Assembly: GCF_029543245.1 (NCBI RefSeq)
Contig: NZ_JARQWV010000001.1
Span: 1 to 64,000 of the forward strand
DNA: 64,000 bases
Source: Caulobacter endophyticus
Lineage (GTDB): Bacteria > Pseudomonadota > Alphaproteobacteria > Caulobacterales > Caulobacteraceae
Direction of reading: 5' to 3'
Shown one piece after another: positions 51,977 through 63,964 of the stretch. Positions within the stretch are counted from its first letter, which is position 1, and each line of letters starts with the position of its first letter. The notes below the pieces were generated by a model that worked only from the letters and a program-made list of their open reading frames with translations, made no database searches and was not told where the DNA came from. Both the position numbers and the translations under genes were made by a program.

Positions 51977-53284
51977 TTAGACGATCAGGGTCAGCGGTTC
52001 CTCGATCAGCGGCTTGAAGGCCGCCAGGAACTTGGCGCCGACCGCGCCGTCGACCACGCGGTGATCGCAGGTCAGGGTCACGGTCATGACCGTGGCAACG
52101 GCCAGCTGGCCGTTCTTGACCACCGGACGCTGCTCGCCGGCGCCGACGCTCATGATCGCGCCTTGCGGCTCGTTGATGATCGACGAGAAGGCCTTGATCC
52201 CGAACATGCCCAGGTTCGAGACCGAGAAGGTGCCGCCCTGGAATTCCTCGGGCTTCAGCTTCTTGGCCTTGGCGCGGGCGGCCAGGTCCTTCATCTCGGC
52301 CGAGATCTGGGCCAGGCCCTTGGTCTCGGCGGCGCGGATGATCGGGGTGATCAGGCCGCCGTCGATGGCCACGGCCACGGCGATGTCGGCATGCTTGTGC
52401 ATGGCGATGCCTTCCGGCGTGTAGGAGGCGTTGGCCTCCGGCACGCGCTTCAGCGCCACGGCGGCGGCCTTGATGACGATGTCGTTGACCGACACCTTCA
52501 CGCCCTGGCCTTCCAGCAGGCTGTTGATCTTCGCACGGGCGGCCAGCAGGCCGTCCAGCTCGATGTCGATCGTCAGCGGGAAGTGCGGCACGTCGCGGAA
52601 GCTTTCCGTCAGGCGGCGCGCGATGGTCTTGCGCATGCCGTCCAGCGGGACGAGGTCGTAGGAGCCGGCGGGGATGCCCATCTGCTCCAGCGACTGAACC
52701 TTGCGCGGCTCGGCGGCCGGGGCCGAAGCAGCGGCGGCGGCAGCCGGCGCGGCCTTGGCGGCCGGGGCGCCGCCCGACTTGCCAGAACCTTGGGCGGCTT
52801 CCACGTCCGACTTGACGACGCGGCCGTGCGGACCCGAGCCCTTGATGGACTTCAGGTCGAGATTGGCGGCGGCGGCCAGGCGGCGGGCCAGCGGCGAGGC
52901 GAAGACGCGCGAGCCGTCAGCGGCGACCGGAGCAGCCGGAGCCGGCGCGGCCGGCGCAGCAGCCGGGGCCGGAGCGGCGGCCTTCGGGGCCTCGGCGACA
53001 GCGGCGGCGGGCGCGGCGACCGGAGCCGGCGCGGGGCTTTCGCCCTCGCCCGCCAGCTTGGCGATCAGCGCGTTGACCTTGACGTTCTCGGTCCCGGCGT
53101 CGACCAGGATGGCTTCGATCACGCCTTCATCGACGGCTTCGACTTCCATCGTGGCCTTGTCGGTCTCGATCTCGGCGATGACGTCGCCGGCCTTGACGGT
53201 GTCGCCGACCTTGACGTGCCACTTGGCGAGGGTGCCCTCTTCCATGGTGGGCGACAGGGCGGGCATCAGGATGTCGATCGACAT
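51977..53284 (-). CDS. pdhC: Dihydrolipoamide acetyltransferase, PDH E2
   Basis: This 435-residue protein has one N-terminal lipoyl domain with the lipoylated Lys in [15 protein letters not shown] near residue 43, an Ala/Pro-rich linker, a peripheral subunit-binding domain ([33 protein letters not shown] near 135-167), a second linker, and the catalytic domain with the conserved DHRVVDGA near the C terminus. It transfers acetyl groups from lipoate to CoA. It follows pdhB after a 138-base gap that contains a strong hairpin. Confidence 0.97.
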   Translation of the reverse strand: MSIDILMPALSPTMEEGTLAKWHVKVGDTVKAGDVIAEIETDKATMEVEAVDEGVIEAILVDAGTENVKVNALIAKLAGEGESPAPAPVAAPAAAVAEAPKAAAPAPAAAPAAPAPAAPVAADGSRVFASPLARRLAAAANLDLKSIKGSGPHGRVVKSDVEAAQGSGKSGGAPAAKAAPAAAAAASAPAAEPRKVQSLEQMGIPAGSYDLVPLDGMRKTIARRLTESFRDVPHFPLTIDIELDGLLAARAKINSLLEGQGVKVSVNDIVIKAAAVALKRVPEANASYTPEGIAMHKHADIAVAVAIDGGLITPIIRAAETKGLAQISAEMKDLAARAKAKKLKPEEFQGGTFSVSNLGMFGIKAFSSIINEPQGAIMSVGAGEQRPVVKNGQLAVATVMTVTLTCDHRVVDGAVGAKFLAAFKPLIEEPLTLIV

Positions 53285-53384
53285 TTGAGCTCTTTCCTCA
53301 AGCGTTCGGGACGTCTTCGACCTAGTTGGCCGGCGTCCACGATACCCCGCCCTGGGGCGGGATGAATTCGTTGGCCAAGACGAT

Positions 53385-53415
53385 GCGGCCCCCGCCCATC
53401 AGGAGCGGGGGCCGC
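53385..53415 (-). other. 11-bp GC hairpin in the pdhB-pdhC gap
   Basis: GCGGCCCCCGC (53385-53395) and GCGGGGGCCGC (53405-53415) form a perfect stem with a 9-base loop, 7 bases after the pdhB stop. A weaker one (CCCGCC/GGCGGG) follows at about 53347-53361. With no U tract these look like RNA-stability or partial-termination elements within the operon. Confidence 0.6.
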
Positions 53416-53422
53416 GCCGATC

Positions 53423-54778
53423 TTAGCGGTAGCAGACCGCCTTGGCCGCTTTCACGATCTTGTCGACCGACGGCAGCGACAGGGCTTCCAGGTTGGCCGC
53501 ATAGGGCAGCGGCACGTCTTCCTGGTGGACCCGCAGCGGCGGGGCGTCCAGGTAGTCGAAGCCGAACTCCGTGATGCGGGCGACGATCTCGGAGCCGACG
53601 CCCATCGGGCCCCAGCCTTCCTCGACCGTGACCAGACGGTTGGTCTTCTTGACGCTTTCCAGGATCGTCGCGTGGTCCATCGGGCGGATGGTCCGCAGGT
53701 CGACGACCTCGGCCGAGATGCCTTCGGCGGCCAGCGCTTCAGCGGCTTGCAGGGCGAAGCCCACCATGCGGCTGTAGGCGACCAGGGTCACGTCCGTGCC
53801 CTGACGGCGAACCTTGGCCTTGCCGATCGGCACGACGTAGTCCTCGACGTCCGGGATGTCGAACTCGTGGCCGTACATCATCTCGTGTTCGAGGAAGACG
53901 ATCGGGTTCGGGTCGCGGATGGCGGCCTTCAGCAGGCCCTTGGCGTCGGCCGCGTCGTACGGCGCGATGACCTTCAGGCCAGGGATGTTGCCGTACCAGG
54001 CCGCGTAGTCCTGGCTGTGCTGGGCGCCGACGCGCGAAGCCGCGCCGTTCGGACCGCGGAACACGATCGACGACTTGATCTGACCGCCCGACATGTAAAG
54101 CGTCTTGGCGGCCGAGTTGATGATGTGGTCGATCGCCTGCATGGCGAAGTTCCAGGTCATGAACTCGACGATCGGCTTCAGGCCGGCCATCGCCGCACCG
54201 ACGCCCATGCCGGCGAAGCCGTGCTCGGTGATCGGGGTGTCGATGACGCGCTTGTCGCCGAACTCCTGCAGGAGTTCGCGGCTGACCTTGTAGGCGCCCT
54301 GGTACTGAGCGACTTCCTCGCCCATCAGGAACACGCGGTCGTCGCGGCGCATCTCTTCGGCCATGGCGTCGCGCAGGGCGTCGCGCACGGTGATCTTCTT
54401 GGTCGGCGTGCCTTCCGGCAGTTCCGGATCCGCGAAGTTCGAGGCGGCGGCGATCGGGGCCGGAACCGCGGCGACCGGAGCCGGAGCGGCTTCGGCGACG
54501 ACCGGGGCGGCGGCCGGAGCCGCCGACGCCGAAGCGCCGTCTTCACCCGCCAGCTTGGCGATGATCGTGTTGACCTTGACGTTTTCCGAGCCGGCCGGAA
54601 CGAGGATGGCCTCGACCACGCCTTCGTCGACGGCTTCGACTTCCATCGTCGCCTTGTCGGTTTCGATCTCGGCGATCACATCGCCGGCCTTGATGGTGTC
54701 GCCTTCCTTGACGAGCCACTTGGCCAGGGTGCCTTCCTCCATCGTGGGTGAAAGCGCGGGCATCAGGATGTCCGTCAC
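53423..54778 (-). CDS. pdhB: Pyruvate dehydrogenase E1 beta with N-terminal lipoyl domain
   Basis: This 451-residue protein starts with its own lipoyl domain ([15 protein letters not shown] near 39-53), a flexible Ala/Pro linker to about 115, and a transketolase-like E1 beta domain ([32 protein letters not shown], then [20 protein letters not shown] and the C-terminal [11 protein letters not shown]). The fusion is typical of Alphaproteobacteria. The two lipoyl domains, here and in PdhC, are near-identical. The start is GTG at 54778, overlapping the pdhA TGA as GTGA. Confidence 0.97.
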   Translation of the reverse strand: MTDILMPALSPTMEEGTLAKWLVKEGDTIKAGDVIAEIETDKATMEVEAVDEGVVEAILVPAGSENVKVNTIIAKLAGEDGASASAAPAAAPVVAEAAPAPVAAVPAPIAAASNFADPELPEGTPTKKITVRDALRDAMAEEMRRDDRVFLMGEEVAQYQGAYKVSRELLQEFGDKRVIDTPITEHGFAGMGVGAAMAGLKPIVEFMTWNFAMQAIDHIINSAAKTLYMSGGQIKSSIVFRGPNGAASRVGAQHSQDYAAWYGNIPGLKVIAPYDAADAKGLLKAAIRDPNPIVFLEHEMMYGHEFDIPDVEDYVVPIGKAKVRRQGTDVTLVAYSRMVGFALQAAEALAAEGISAEVVDLRTIRPMDHATILESVKKTNRLVTVEEGWGPMGVGSEIVARITEFGFDYLDAPPLRVHQEDVPLPYAANLEALSLPSVDKIVKAAKAVCYR

Positions 54779-55806
54779 TCGGCGGCCTCCAGGTATACGT
54801 CGGTGTAGAGTTCGGAGGGATCCGGCTCGGGGCTGGTGCGGGCGAACTCGGCCGCTTCGGCCACGATACGCTTCACTTCGCCGTCCACGACCTTCAGATC
54901 GTCCTCGGTGACGCCGGCCGCGGCCAGGCGTTCCTTGATGTGATCGATCGGATCGCGGGTCGTCTTGACCTCGTCGACTTCTTCCTTGGTGCGGTACTTG
55001 GCCGGGTCGGACATCGAGTGGCCGCGATAGCGGTAGGTCTTCATCTCGAGGATGTAGGGACCCTGGCCGCTACGGGCGTGCTCGCTGGCGCGGGCGCCGG
55101 CTTCACGCACGGCCACCACGTCCATGCCGTCGACTTCCTCGCCCGGGATCCGGAACGAGACGCCGCGCTTGTGGAAGGCGGTTTCCGACGCCGAACGCTC
55201 GACGCTGGTGCCCATGGCGTACTGGTTGTTCTCGATCACGTACACGACCGGCAGCTTCCACAGCTGGGCCATGTTGAAGCTCTCGTAGACCTGACCCTGG
55301 TTGGCCGCGCCGTCGCCGAAGTAGGCGTACGAGACGTTGCCGTTACCCTGGTAGTGGTTGGCCAGCGCCAAACCGGTGCCGAGCGCCACCTGGGCGCCGA
55401 CGATGCCGTGGCCGCCGTAGAAGCCGGTGGCGATGTCGAACATGTGCATCGAGCCGCCCTTGCCGCGCGACGAACCGCCAGCGCGACCGGTGAGCTCGGC
55501 CATGACTTCCTTCGGGTCCATGCCGGCGGCCAGCATGTGGCCGTGGTCACGGTAACCGGTGATGATCTGGTCGCCCTTGTGCGAGATCGACTGCATGCCG
55601 ACCGCAATGGCTTCCTGACCAATATAGAGGTGGCAGAACCCGCCGATCAGGCCCATGCCGTAAAGCTGGCCGGCGCGCTCCTCGAAGCGGCGGATCAGCA
55701 GCATGTCCTGATAGAATTTGAGAAGCTCTTCCTTGCCGACGAAGGCGTTGACACCGGTGTCGGTGACCTTCTCCGCCGGGGCTTCACCCTTGCGCGTTCG
55801 CGCCAT
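54775..55806 (-). CDS. pdhA: Pyruvate dehydrogenase E1 alpha
   Basis: This 343-residue protein has the thiamine diphosphate motif [20 protein letters not shown] near residue 155 and the phosphorylation-loop region [15 protein letters not shown] near 255, with the family's [16 protein letters not shown] upstream. With PdhB it decarboxylates pyruvate and transfers acetyl to lipoate. The ATG at 55806 has AGGGAG upstream; an in-frame start 18 bases before is weaker. It is the first gene of pdhA-pdhB-pdhC. Confidence 0.97.
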   Translation of the reverse strand: MARTRKGEAPAEKVTDTGVNAFVGKEELLKFYQDMLLIRRFEERAGQLYGMGLIGGFCHLYIGQEAIAVGMQSISHKGDQIITGYRDHGHMLAAGMDPKEVMAELTGRAGGSSRGKGGSMHMFDIATGFYGGHGIVGAQVALGTGLALANHYQGNGNVSYAYFGDGAANQGQVYESFNMAQLWKLPVVYVIENNQYAMGTSVERSASETAFHKRGVSFRIPGEEVDGMDVVAVREAGARASEHARSGQGPYILEMKTYRYRGHSMSDPAKYRTKEEVDEVKTTRDPIDHIKERLAAAGVTEDDLKVVDGEVKRIVAEAAEFARTSPEPDPSELYTDVYLEAAE

Positions 55807-55907
55807 TAAACTCTCCCTGGCCAATCATCATAACGGCCTTCATCTCAGAGGCTTCCATTGCCCGCCGCGAACGGCTTCCGGCGCAGGAACGCGCTCATGT
55901 TGACGCC

Positions 55908-55945
55908 TAGACCGCCCCTCGAGCTGCAACTCGAAGCGTGGTCTA
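55908..55945. promoter_or_regulatory. Interrupted dyad between ftsB and pdhA
   Basis: TAGACC...GGTCTA flanks TCGAG...CTCGA, a nested dyad of 38 bases, about 100 bases before pdhA and 36 bases past the ftsB stop. It could be an operator for the pdh operon or the ftsB 3' hairpin; no U run follows. Confidence 0.4.
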
Positions 55946-55980
55946 CAAGGCAGCTTAGGACCGGCGGGAGCCGACCCAGC

Positions 55981-56277
55981 TCAGCGCTTGGTGCGGATCA
56001 CGTAGTCCTTGGGATCGGCGTATCCAAGGAGCGAACGCGCACGTTCCTCCAGAAGATCGGCCGACAAGCTGCCGCTGCGTAATAGACGAGCCCGGGCCTC
56101 CAGGTCCATCCTCTCAGCGCGGATCTTCTTAAGTTCCATCGTCTTGGCGGCCAAGTCCGCGTTGCGTTGAGACGAGGAAAGCAGGCCTCTCTCGCCCGTC
56201 AGAGCGTGAAAGACGAAGTACGTGATCAGGAGAAGAAGCGCCGCGGTCGGCAGGTAGGGTTGCAGTCGAGCGAACAT
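55981..56277 (-). CDS. ftsB: Septum formation initiator FtsB/DivIC family
   Basis: This 98-residue protein has a short cytoplasmic start, one transmembrane helix (LPTAALLLLITYFVFHAL near 9-26) and a coiled coil (AAKTMELKKIRAERMDLEARARLL) ending in LLEERARSLLGYADPKDYVI, the FtsB signature. It joins FtsL and FtsQ in the divisome. Its place beside eno and pdh is conserved in Alphaproteobacteria. A GAATC methylation-type site (56282-56286) lies 5 bases upstream of the start. Confidence 0.88.
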   Translation of the reverse strand: MFARLQPYLPTAALLLLITYFVFHALTGERGLLSSSQRNADLAAKTMELKKIRAERMDLEARARLLRSGSLSADLLEERARSLLGYADPKDYVIRTKR

Positions 56278-56668
56278 CGGCGAATCCCGGACAGGGAGCT
56301 TCAGACTGTCAGAACGTGCTTAACACGGTCTAAATCCCCAACGCCGCAAAGGGCTTGCAAGTGCCTCGCGACCGGCGGGAAAATACTTTCAAGTGAGACC
56401 GTTTCAGGGGCATCGAGATACCGCATCGCGGCATTTCCTTCGCACCCGCGAGAGCAGTGAAAACCTATGTTTTTCTAAGTGCGGCCACGCTTATAGAAAA
56501 AATGTGGTCGAACTTTTTTGGCCAAGGACCGGACAAGCCTGTTTTCCGGGCGCCCACGCCTCAGAATCGCCGCCGTCGCGGCGGTCGAATGCTCCGCATC
56601 GGTTGATCGACAGGCGCGATACTCGCTAAGCATGCCGAAAATCGACGCACCTCGGGGGAGGAAAAGAC
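56278..56668. other. Intergenic region of 391 bases with an AT-rich palindrome
   Basis: This gap separates ftsB from the exported protein at 56669, and I see no gene in it. It holds two GANTC sites (56282-56286, 56564-56568), a degenerate CtrA-like TTAA-N7-TAAA (56320-56334), and an AT-rich imperfect palindrome at 56470-56501 (TTTTTCTA...TATAGAAAAA around GCG-GCCA-CGC). The AT-rich block 56462-56518 stands out sharply from the surrounding GC content. Confidence 0.5.
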
Positions 56669-57250
56669 ATGCTTCGACGCACTATCCTGGCCGGCCTGGC
56701 GGGAACCGCCCTCGCCTCTCCGGCGGGCGCCGAACCGCGCGGCGACAGCGGGATCGTGAAAGGACGCCGAGGTGGCCCGAACATGATCAAGGGCGACCCG
56801 CCCCGGCTCGACTTCGGCGGCGGACTGATCATCCCCATGAACGCCTCGATCTTCCGCACGCTGTGGGAGGGCGAGGATCGTTGGGTGACCTACGGCCGCG
56901 CGGTGTCGCGGCTGGAGGTCAAGGCCATGCAGCAGGCCGAGATCGCGGCCACGGGCACGATGAAGCTGATGCTGCTGACCCAGGCCTTCGCGCCCGAGCG
57001 CCTGGTGCGCTTCGAGACCTGCGGCTGGCGCAACCGCACCAGCGACGCCAACGACCTGGTGCTGGGCGAGATCGCCCTGCCCGGCAAGCCGGTCATGCCG
57101 ACCACGGACCGGGTCACGGGCTCGGTCACCGACGGTGACACTGGCGGGGTCGGCGAGGACGGCTGGCACGCCGTGACCGGCTACATGGTCATGAAGAAGG
57201 ACATCACCCTGGCCGATGTGAAGGCCCGGGCTCAGTTGCTGAAGAGCTGA
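56669..57250 (+). CDS. Exported hypothetical protein
   Basis: This 193-residue protein has a twin-arginine-containing signal (MLRRTILAGLAGTALASPAGAEP). The mature part is soluble and carries GDPPRLDFGGGLIIPMNASIF, one Cys in FETCGWRNR, and a C-terminal DGWHAVTGYMVMKKDITLADVKARAQLL. I do not recognise a family. GGGGGAGG lies 10 bases before the ATG. It lies 29 bases ahead of the esterase-like gene and may be cotranscribed. Confidence 0.65.
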   Translation: MLRRTILAGLAGTALASPAGAEPRGDSGIVKGRRGGPNMIKGDPPRLDFGGGLIIPMNASIFRTLWEGEDRWVTYGRAVSRLEVKAMQQAEIAATGTMKLMLLTQAFAPERLVRFETCGWRNRTSDANDLVLGEIALPGKPVMPTTDRVTGSVTDGDTGGVGEDGWHAVTGYMVMKKDITLADVKARAQLLKS

Positions 57251-57279
57251 TTGGGGCGGACCCGGGAAAGGCGGCGAGG

Positions 57280-58170
57280 ATGAGCTCGAACTGGAACAGG
57301 CGACGGCTGCTGGCCGCCAGCGGCGCGATGGCGGTGGCGGGCGCGACGTCGGTCAGGGCCGAGGCCGAGCCGGAGACCCTGGAGCTGTGGCCGGGCGGCG
57401 CGCCGGGCGGCGAGCGCGTCGGCGTCGAGGAGCGCCGCGTGGCCTATAACTGGCCGGACGGCCGGGTGGACTATTCGATCGAGGGCGTCAGGCGCCCTAC
57501 CCTGGCGCTCTATCCGCCGGCGAAGGGGCGTCGGCCCAAGGCGGCGGTGCTGGTGGCGCCTGGCGGCGGCTTCAGCAAGGTCGTGATCGGCAAGGAGGGC
57601 GACGAGATCGCCCGCTGGCTGGCGGCCAACGGCGTTCTTGCGGGCGTGCTGCTCTATCGCCTGCCGCGCGACGGCTGGGCGGCCGGGGCCGACGCTCCGC
57701 TGCAGGACGCCCAGCGCGCCCTGCGGCTGCTGCGCAGCAGGGCCGGCGGAGCCAGGACCGGGGCCCTGGGCTTTTCGGCCGGCGGCACGATCGCCGCGGC
57801 CCTGGCCTCGCGAGGCGGCGGCGCCCTCTACCCGATCGTCGACGAACTGGACACGCGCCCCACCCTGCCCGACTTCGTCGGACTGGGCTATCCGTGGCTG
57901 ACCCATCCGCAGGCGCCGCCGCGCGCCACGCCGTTCCACGGCTTCAACGGTCCGACCAAGGCCTTCCTGTTCCATGCCGAGGACGATCCCAAGGTCGACG
58001 TCCGCAACAGCCGCGAGGCGGCGACGGCCATTATCGCGGCCGGTGGCAAAGCCGAGCTGAAGATCTTCCCGACGGGCGGCCACGGCTTCGCGCTGCGCTC
58101 GCGCCCGCCGGCGCCGGAGGCGGCCTGGTCCGAGGACTTCCTGCGCTGGCTGGACCAGCTGGACGGCTGA
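57280..58170 (+). CDS. Exported alpha/beta hydrolase, acetyl-xylan-esterase-like
   Basis: This 296-residue protein has a signal with NRRRLLAAS (Tat-like). The BD-FAE/esterase signature follows: AAVLVAPGGGFSKVVIGKEGDEIARWLAANG near 90-120 with an oxyanion-hole GGG, the nucleophile elbow GALGFSAGGTIAAAL near 165, and GGHGFAL near 270 with the catalytic His. The Asp is in HAEDDPKV. Relatives deacetylate plant xylan or other acyl esters in the periplasm or outside. It ends at the bidirectional terminator shared with eno. Confidence 0.85.
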   Translation: MSSNWNRRRLLAASGAMAVAGATSVRAEAEPETLELWPGGAPGGERVGVEERRVAYNWPDGRVDYSIEGVRRPTLALYPPAKGRRPKAAVLVAPGGGFSKVVIGKEGDEIARWLAANGVLAGVLLYRLPRDGWAAGADAPLQDAQRALRLLRSRAGGARTGALGFSAGGTIAAALASRGGGALYPIVDELDTRPTLPDFVGLGYPWLTHPQAPPRATPFHGFNGPTKAFLFHAEDDPKVDVRNSREAATAIIAAGGKAELKIFPTGGHGFALRSRPPAPEAAWSEDFLRWLDQLDG

Positions 58171-58182
58171 GCCCAAACAAAA

Positions 58183-58208
58183 AGCGCGCCGGGCGAACCC
58201 GGCGCGCT
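58183..58208. terminator. Bidirectional intrinsic terminator
   Basis: AGCGCGCCGGG and CCCGGCGCGCT form a perfect 11-bp stem with loop CGAA. On the minus strand it is followed by TTTTTG and serves eno; on the plus strand it is followed by CTTGTT and serves the esterase-like gene. Confidence 0.85.
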
Positions 58209-58233
58209 CTTGTTCATCCGAAGATGATGAGGA

Positions 58234-59544
<1,311 letters not shown>

Positions 59545-59608
59545 TTAGCCGCGCCGCCGCGCCGCCGCAACCGCGACCGACGTTCGTCGAGGCTGAAGTT
59601 CCGTGACG

Positions 59609-60604
59609 TCAGGCCTGCAGCGTCGGCCTTTCCGCGCCCAGCCGGAAAAGCAGCTGGTCGGAACCGAAGTCCAGCTCGACCCGGGCGAACAGCTTGAGCA
59701 CGTCGACGCCCAGCAGAATCGCGGGTTTGTCGCTGATCTTCCAGTGATCGAAGATGTGAAGGTCGGCGAAGACCACGGCCAGGTTGGTCATCCGCAGGTC
59801 GCCCATGCTCATCGACTTGAGGATCCGGTACTCGCCGATCGTCTCACTGCCGGCGACGCCCAGCAGTCGCACCGCCAGCGCCGGATCGGCGCCCTTGCGG
59901 GCCTTGGCCTGAATGGCGCGCGACAGGGCCATGTTGCCGATCGACGAGCCCGCCCCGGAATCGATGAAGGCCAGGGTGCGGATGTTGTTGATCCGGCAGT
60001 TGACGATGGTCAGGCGGCCGAACTTCTGATCGGCGACGACCTGCACCTCCTGCGGCCGGCGGAACATGCGGTATTCGGGCGTGCTCTGGCGCAGTTCGAG
60101 CTTCTTATGCTTGAAGTCCATGACCACGGCGCGGTTCTGGAGGATGTCGACCCCCAGCAGTCCGTCGCCGCCGACCCGGTCCGGCGGCAGGACCGGAAGC
60201 TCGACGCCGCTGAGCCGGGCATCCCCGGAGATCAGATGGTCGATATGGGCGGTCGGGGTCACCGCCGAGCCGCCGATGCCGTGCACCATGACGTCGCGCC
60301 CCCGGGGCAAGGCCAGGCTGGTGGCGAGGGTCTCGGAGACGACGGAGCGGTCGGCGCCCGAATCGACGATGAAGCGATAGGGCCCGCGGCCGTTGATCAT
60401 GGTCTCGACGGTCATCCGCTCGGACTCGTCCATCGCCGTGTCGATGACGTAGAGCGGCAGGGTCGGATCGGTCGGCGGCGGGGGCTGGGCGGCCGGCGCG
60501 CCCTGAGGAACCGGTCCTGGCGAGAAGGCGTGCGCCGGGAACGGCGCGGCGCCAAGGGCCAGAGACGCGCCCAGGCCGGACGCAAGCGCACGACGCGTGA
60601 ACAT
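59609..60604 (-). CDS. Exported single-chain double retropepsin-like aspartic protease
   Basis: This 331-residue protein has a signal peptide (TRRALASGLGASLALGAAPFPAHA) and two tandem retropepsin-like units. The first has D81 in FIVDSGADRS and the closing GLLGVDIL near 149-156; the second has D215 in AFIDSGAGSS and ILLGVDVLK near 303. Retroviral-type proteases carry one such unit and dimerise, so this chain should form the paired active site by itself, as pepsin does. Periplasmic location is likely. The substrate is unknown. It lies between eno and rpmF. Confidence 0.82.
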   Translation of the reverse strand: MFTRRALASGLGASLALGAAPFPAHAFSPGPVPQGAPAAQPPPPTDPTLPLYVIDTAMDESERMTVETMINGRGPYRFIVDSGADRSVVSETLATSLALPRGRDVMVHGIGGSAVTPTAHIDHLISGDARLSGVELPVLPPDRVGGDGLLGVDILQNRAVVMDFKHKKLELRQSTPEYRMFRRPQEVQVVADQKFGRLTIVNCRINNIRTLAFIDSGAGSSIGNMALSRAIQAKARKGADPALAVRLLGVAGSETIGEYRILKSMSMGDLRMTNLAVVFADLHIFDHWKISDKPAILLGVDVLKLFARVELDFGSDQLLFRLGAERPTLQA

Positions 60605-60734
60605 GGCGAACCTCCCAGTCCGCCGGAGTCTCGATCGCGCCTTATGGGCGCTGACCGCGCTCCTGGCTTTGTTGGGATCGTCCCTATGGCGACCCGGCGG
60701 TCATTCTAGCACCGCCCGGACCCCGAAACGACGA

Positions 60735-60767
60735 AAAGCGCCGCCCGGGCGAACCGAGCGGCGCTTT
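60735..60767 (-). terminator. Intrinsic terminator of rpmF
   Basis: AAAGCGCCGC and GCGGCGCTTT form a stem with CCGG/CCG extension and a small loop; on the minus strand the stem runs into TTTTCG. It lies 54 bases past the rpmF stop. Confidence 0.75.
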
Positions 60768-60820
60768 CGAAACGTCATACGCGAATCCCGGCACGGCGGA
60801 CCGTGCGCGGAAGAAAGACC

Positions 60821-61003
60821 TTAGTCTTCCTTCGGGGTCAGGATCTGCTTGCCGTTGTACAGGCCGGTCTTCAGGTCGACGTGGTGCGGACGACGCAGTT
60901 CGCCCGAGTCCTTGTCTTCCACGAAGGAGTTGGCGCCCAGGGCGTGGTGCGACCGGCGCATGTTCCGGCGAGAAGGCGAAGTTTTTCTTTTAGGAACGGC
61001 CAT
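60821..61003 (-). CDS. rpmF: 50S ribosomal protein L32
   Basis: This 60-residue basic protein is L32: [20 protein letters not shown] at the start and [17 protein letters not shown] at the end match the family in full. It lacks the CxxC zinc pairs found in some L32 proteins. The ATG at 61003 is required by the conserved N terminus; a longer open frame upstream is not coding. Two GACTC sites lie 7 and 42 bases upstream of the start. It ends at the terminator at 60735-60767. Confidence 0.97.
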   Translation of the reverse strand: MAVPKRKTSPSRRNMRRSHHALGANSFVEDKDSGELRRPHHVDLKTGLYNGKQILTPKED

Positions 61004-61119
61004 CGGAGTGACTCTGCTCGCTGAGCGTGAAAATCGAAAGCGGCGACTCGGGTTCGACCCTAGCCGCCGCGTGAGGGCGCGCTTATGCCTGAATCTCTCC
61101 AGACATGCAACTCGCCAGT

Positions 61120-62778
<1,659 letters not shown>

Positions 62779-62848
62779 TCAGATTACCCGCGATTCGGCG
62801 ATCGCGGCGAAAAGACCGATGTTCATAAACAAGTTTCGATCCCCGCCC

Positions 62849-63289
62849 TTACTGAGCGGGGGTCTGGGCCGGAGCCGCCGGCGCCGGAGCGGCCGGAGCC
62901 GGAACGCTGAGTTGCGGAGCCGGAACGGCGCTCGGAGCGGTCGAGCCGGGGGCCGGAACGGCCGAGCCCGGCGCCGGGACGGTCGGCGCGGCGGGCGCGC
63001 TCAGGGTCTTGGTGTCGAGGTTGTCGATCTTCAGCTTGTCGACCACCGAGTCGGCGCCGCCGATGCGGCCGGTCAGGACGGTCAGCACCAGGCTGATGAC
63101 CAGGAACACCGAGAACAGGATCCAGGTCATGCGGGTCATGAAGTCGCCCGCGCCGCGCGCGGTCATGAAGCTGCCGGCGCCGCCGCCGCCCATGCCCAGG
63201 GCTCCGCCCTCCGAACGCTGGAGCAGCACGAAGCCGATCAGCGCGATGCAGACGATGATGTTGATGGCCAGCAGGATGCCGATGAGCAT
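62849..63289 (-). CDS. secG: Preprotein translocase subunit SecG
   Basis: This 146-residue protein has the two transmembrane helices of SecG (IGILLAINIIVCIALIGFVLLQ, and MTWILFSVFLVISLVLTVLTG), with the conserved GALGMGGGGAGSFMTARG loop between them. The C-terminal 60 residues are a Pro/Ala-rich tail, longer than in E. coli SecG (110 residues) and typical of Alphaproteobacteria. It assists SecYEG-mediated export. Confidence 0.93.
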   Translation of the reverse strand: MLIGILLAINIIVCIALIGFVLLQRSEGGALGMGGGGAGSFMTARGAGDFMTRMTWILFSVFLVISLVLTVLTGRIGGADSVVDKLKIDNLDTKTLSAPAAPTVPAPGSAVPAPGSTAPSAVPAPQLSVPAPAAPAPAAPAQTPAQ

Positions 63290-63445
63290 GACGAAACAGT
63301 TCTCGATCCGGGCAGCCGGCGAACCGACTGTGAAAAACGAAGCGGCCCCTCTACCACTACCGGCGCGCGCACGCCATAGGTGGGGCGACGGCCGGCCAAC
63401 TCAAGTTCCCAATTCAAGTTCCCTCATCCAGGTTTTAGGGCGCGC

Positions 63446-63961
63446 ATGATTCTCGAGACCGAACGCCTGACGCTGAAGCCGCTGGTCGCCGAAGACGCTC
63501 CGCTCATCTATCCGTTCCTCAGTGATCCGGAGCTGATGGCCCACTGGGACCGCGCGCCGCTGGAGGATCCCGACGAGGTCGCCGCCTGCGTCGTCGGCCA
63601 GGTCGAGGACATGCAGGCCGGCGCGGCGCTCTATTGGACCATCCGGCTGACCGCGACCGGCGACTTCGTCGGCGCCTGCGAGTTCGTCGAGATCGACGAG
63701 CGCCGCCACCGGGCCGAGCTGCGCTTCATCGTCGCCCGCGACAGCTGGGGCCGCGGCTACGCCCACGAAGCGGTCACCGCCCTCCTCGCCCACGCCGCCG
63801 CCAGCGAGCTCAAGCACATCATCGCCCGCACCCAGGTCGGCGACGCCCGCGCCGAGAAGCTGCTGGAGCGGCTTGGCTTCAAGGGCGCGGCCTATCTGAA
63901 GGGCCAGGTCGACCGCGACGGCGAGCGCCGGGATGGACGGCTGTTCGACCTGGAGCTTTGA
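63446..63961 (+). CDS. GNAT-family N-acetyltransferase (RimJ/RimL type)
   Basis: This 171-residue protein matches the RimJ/RimL-like GNAT group: ETERLTLKPLVAEDAPLIYPFLSDPELMAHWD at the start, LRFIVARDSWGRGYAHEAVTALLAHAA near 92-118 as the acetyl-CoA-binding motif A, and a final ARAEKLLERLGFKGAAYLKG. The acceptor could be a small molecule or a protein N terminus. The ATG at 63446 is chosen because homology begins there. A REP-like unit follows its stop. Confidence 0.85.
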   Translation: MILETERLTLKPLVAEDAPLIYPFLSDPELMAHWDRAPLEDPDEVAACVVGQVEDMQAGAALYWTIRLTATGDFVGACEFVEIDERRHRAELRFIVARDSWGRGYAHEAVTALLAHAAASELKHIIARTQVGDARAEKLLERLGFKGAAYLKGQVDRDGERRDGRLFDLEL

Positions 63962-63964
63962 GTC

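Noticed and set aside
59609..60604. Identification with the PodJ protease PerP
   Set aside because: I could not confirm family identity or genomic position from the sequence alone.
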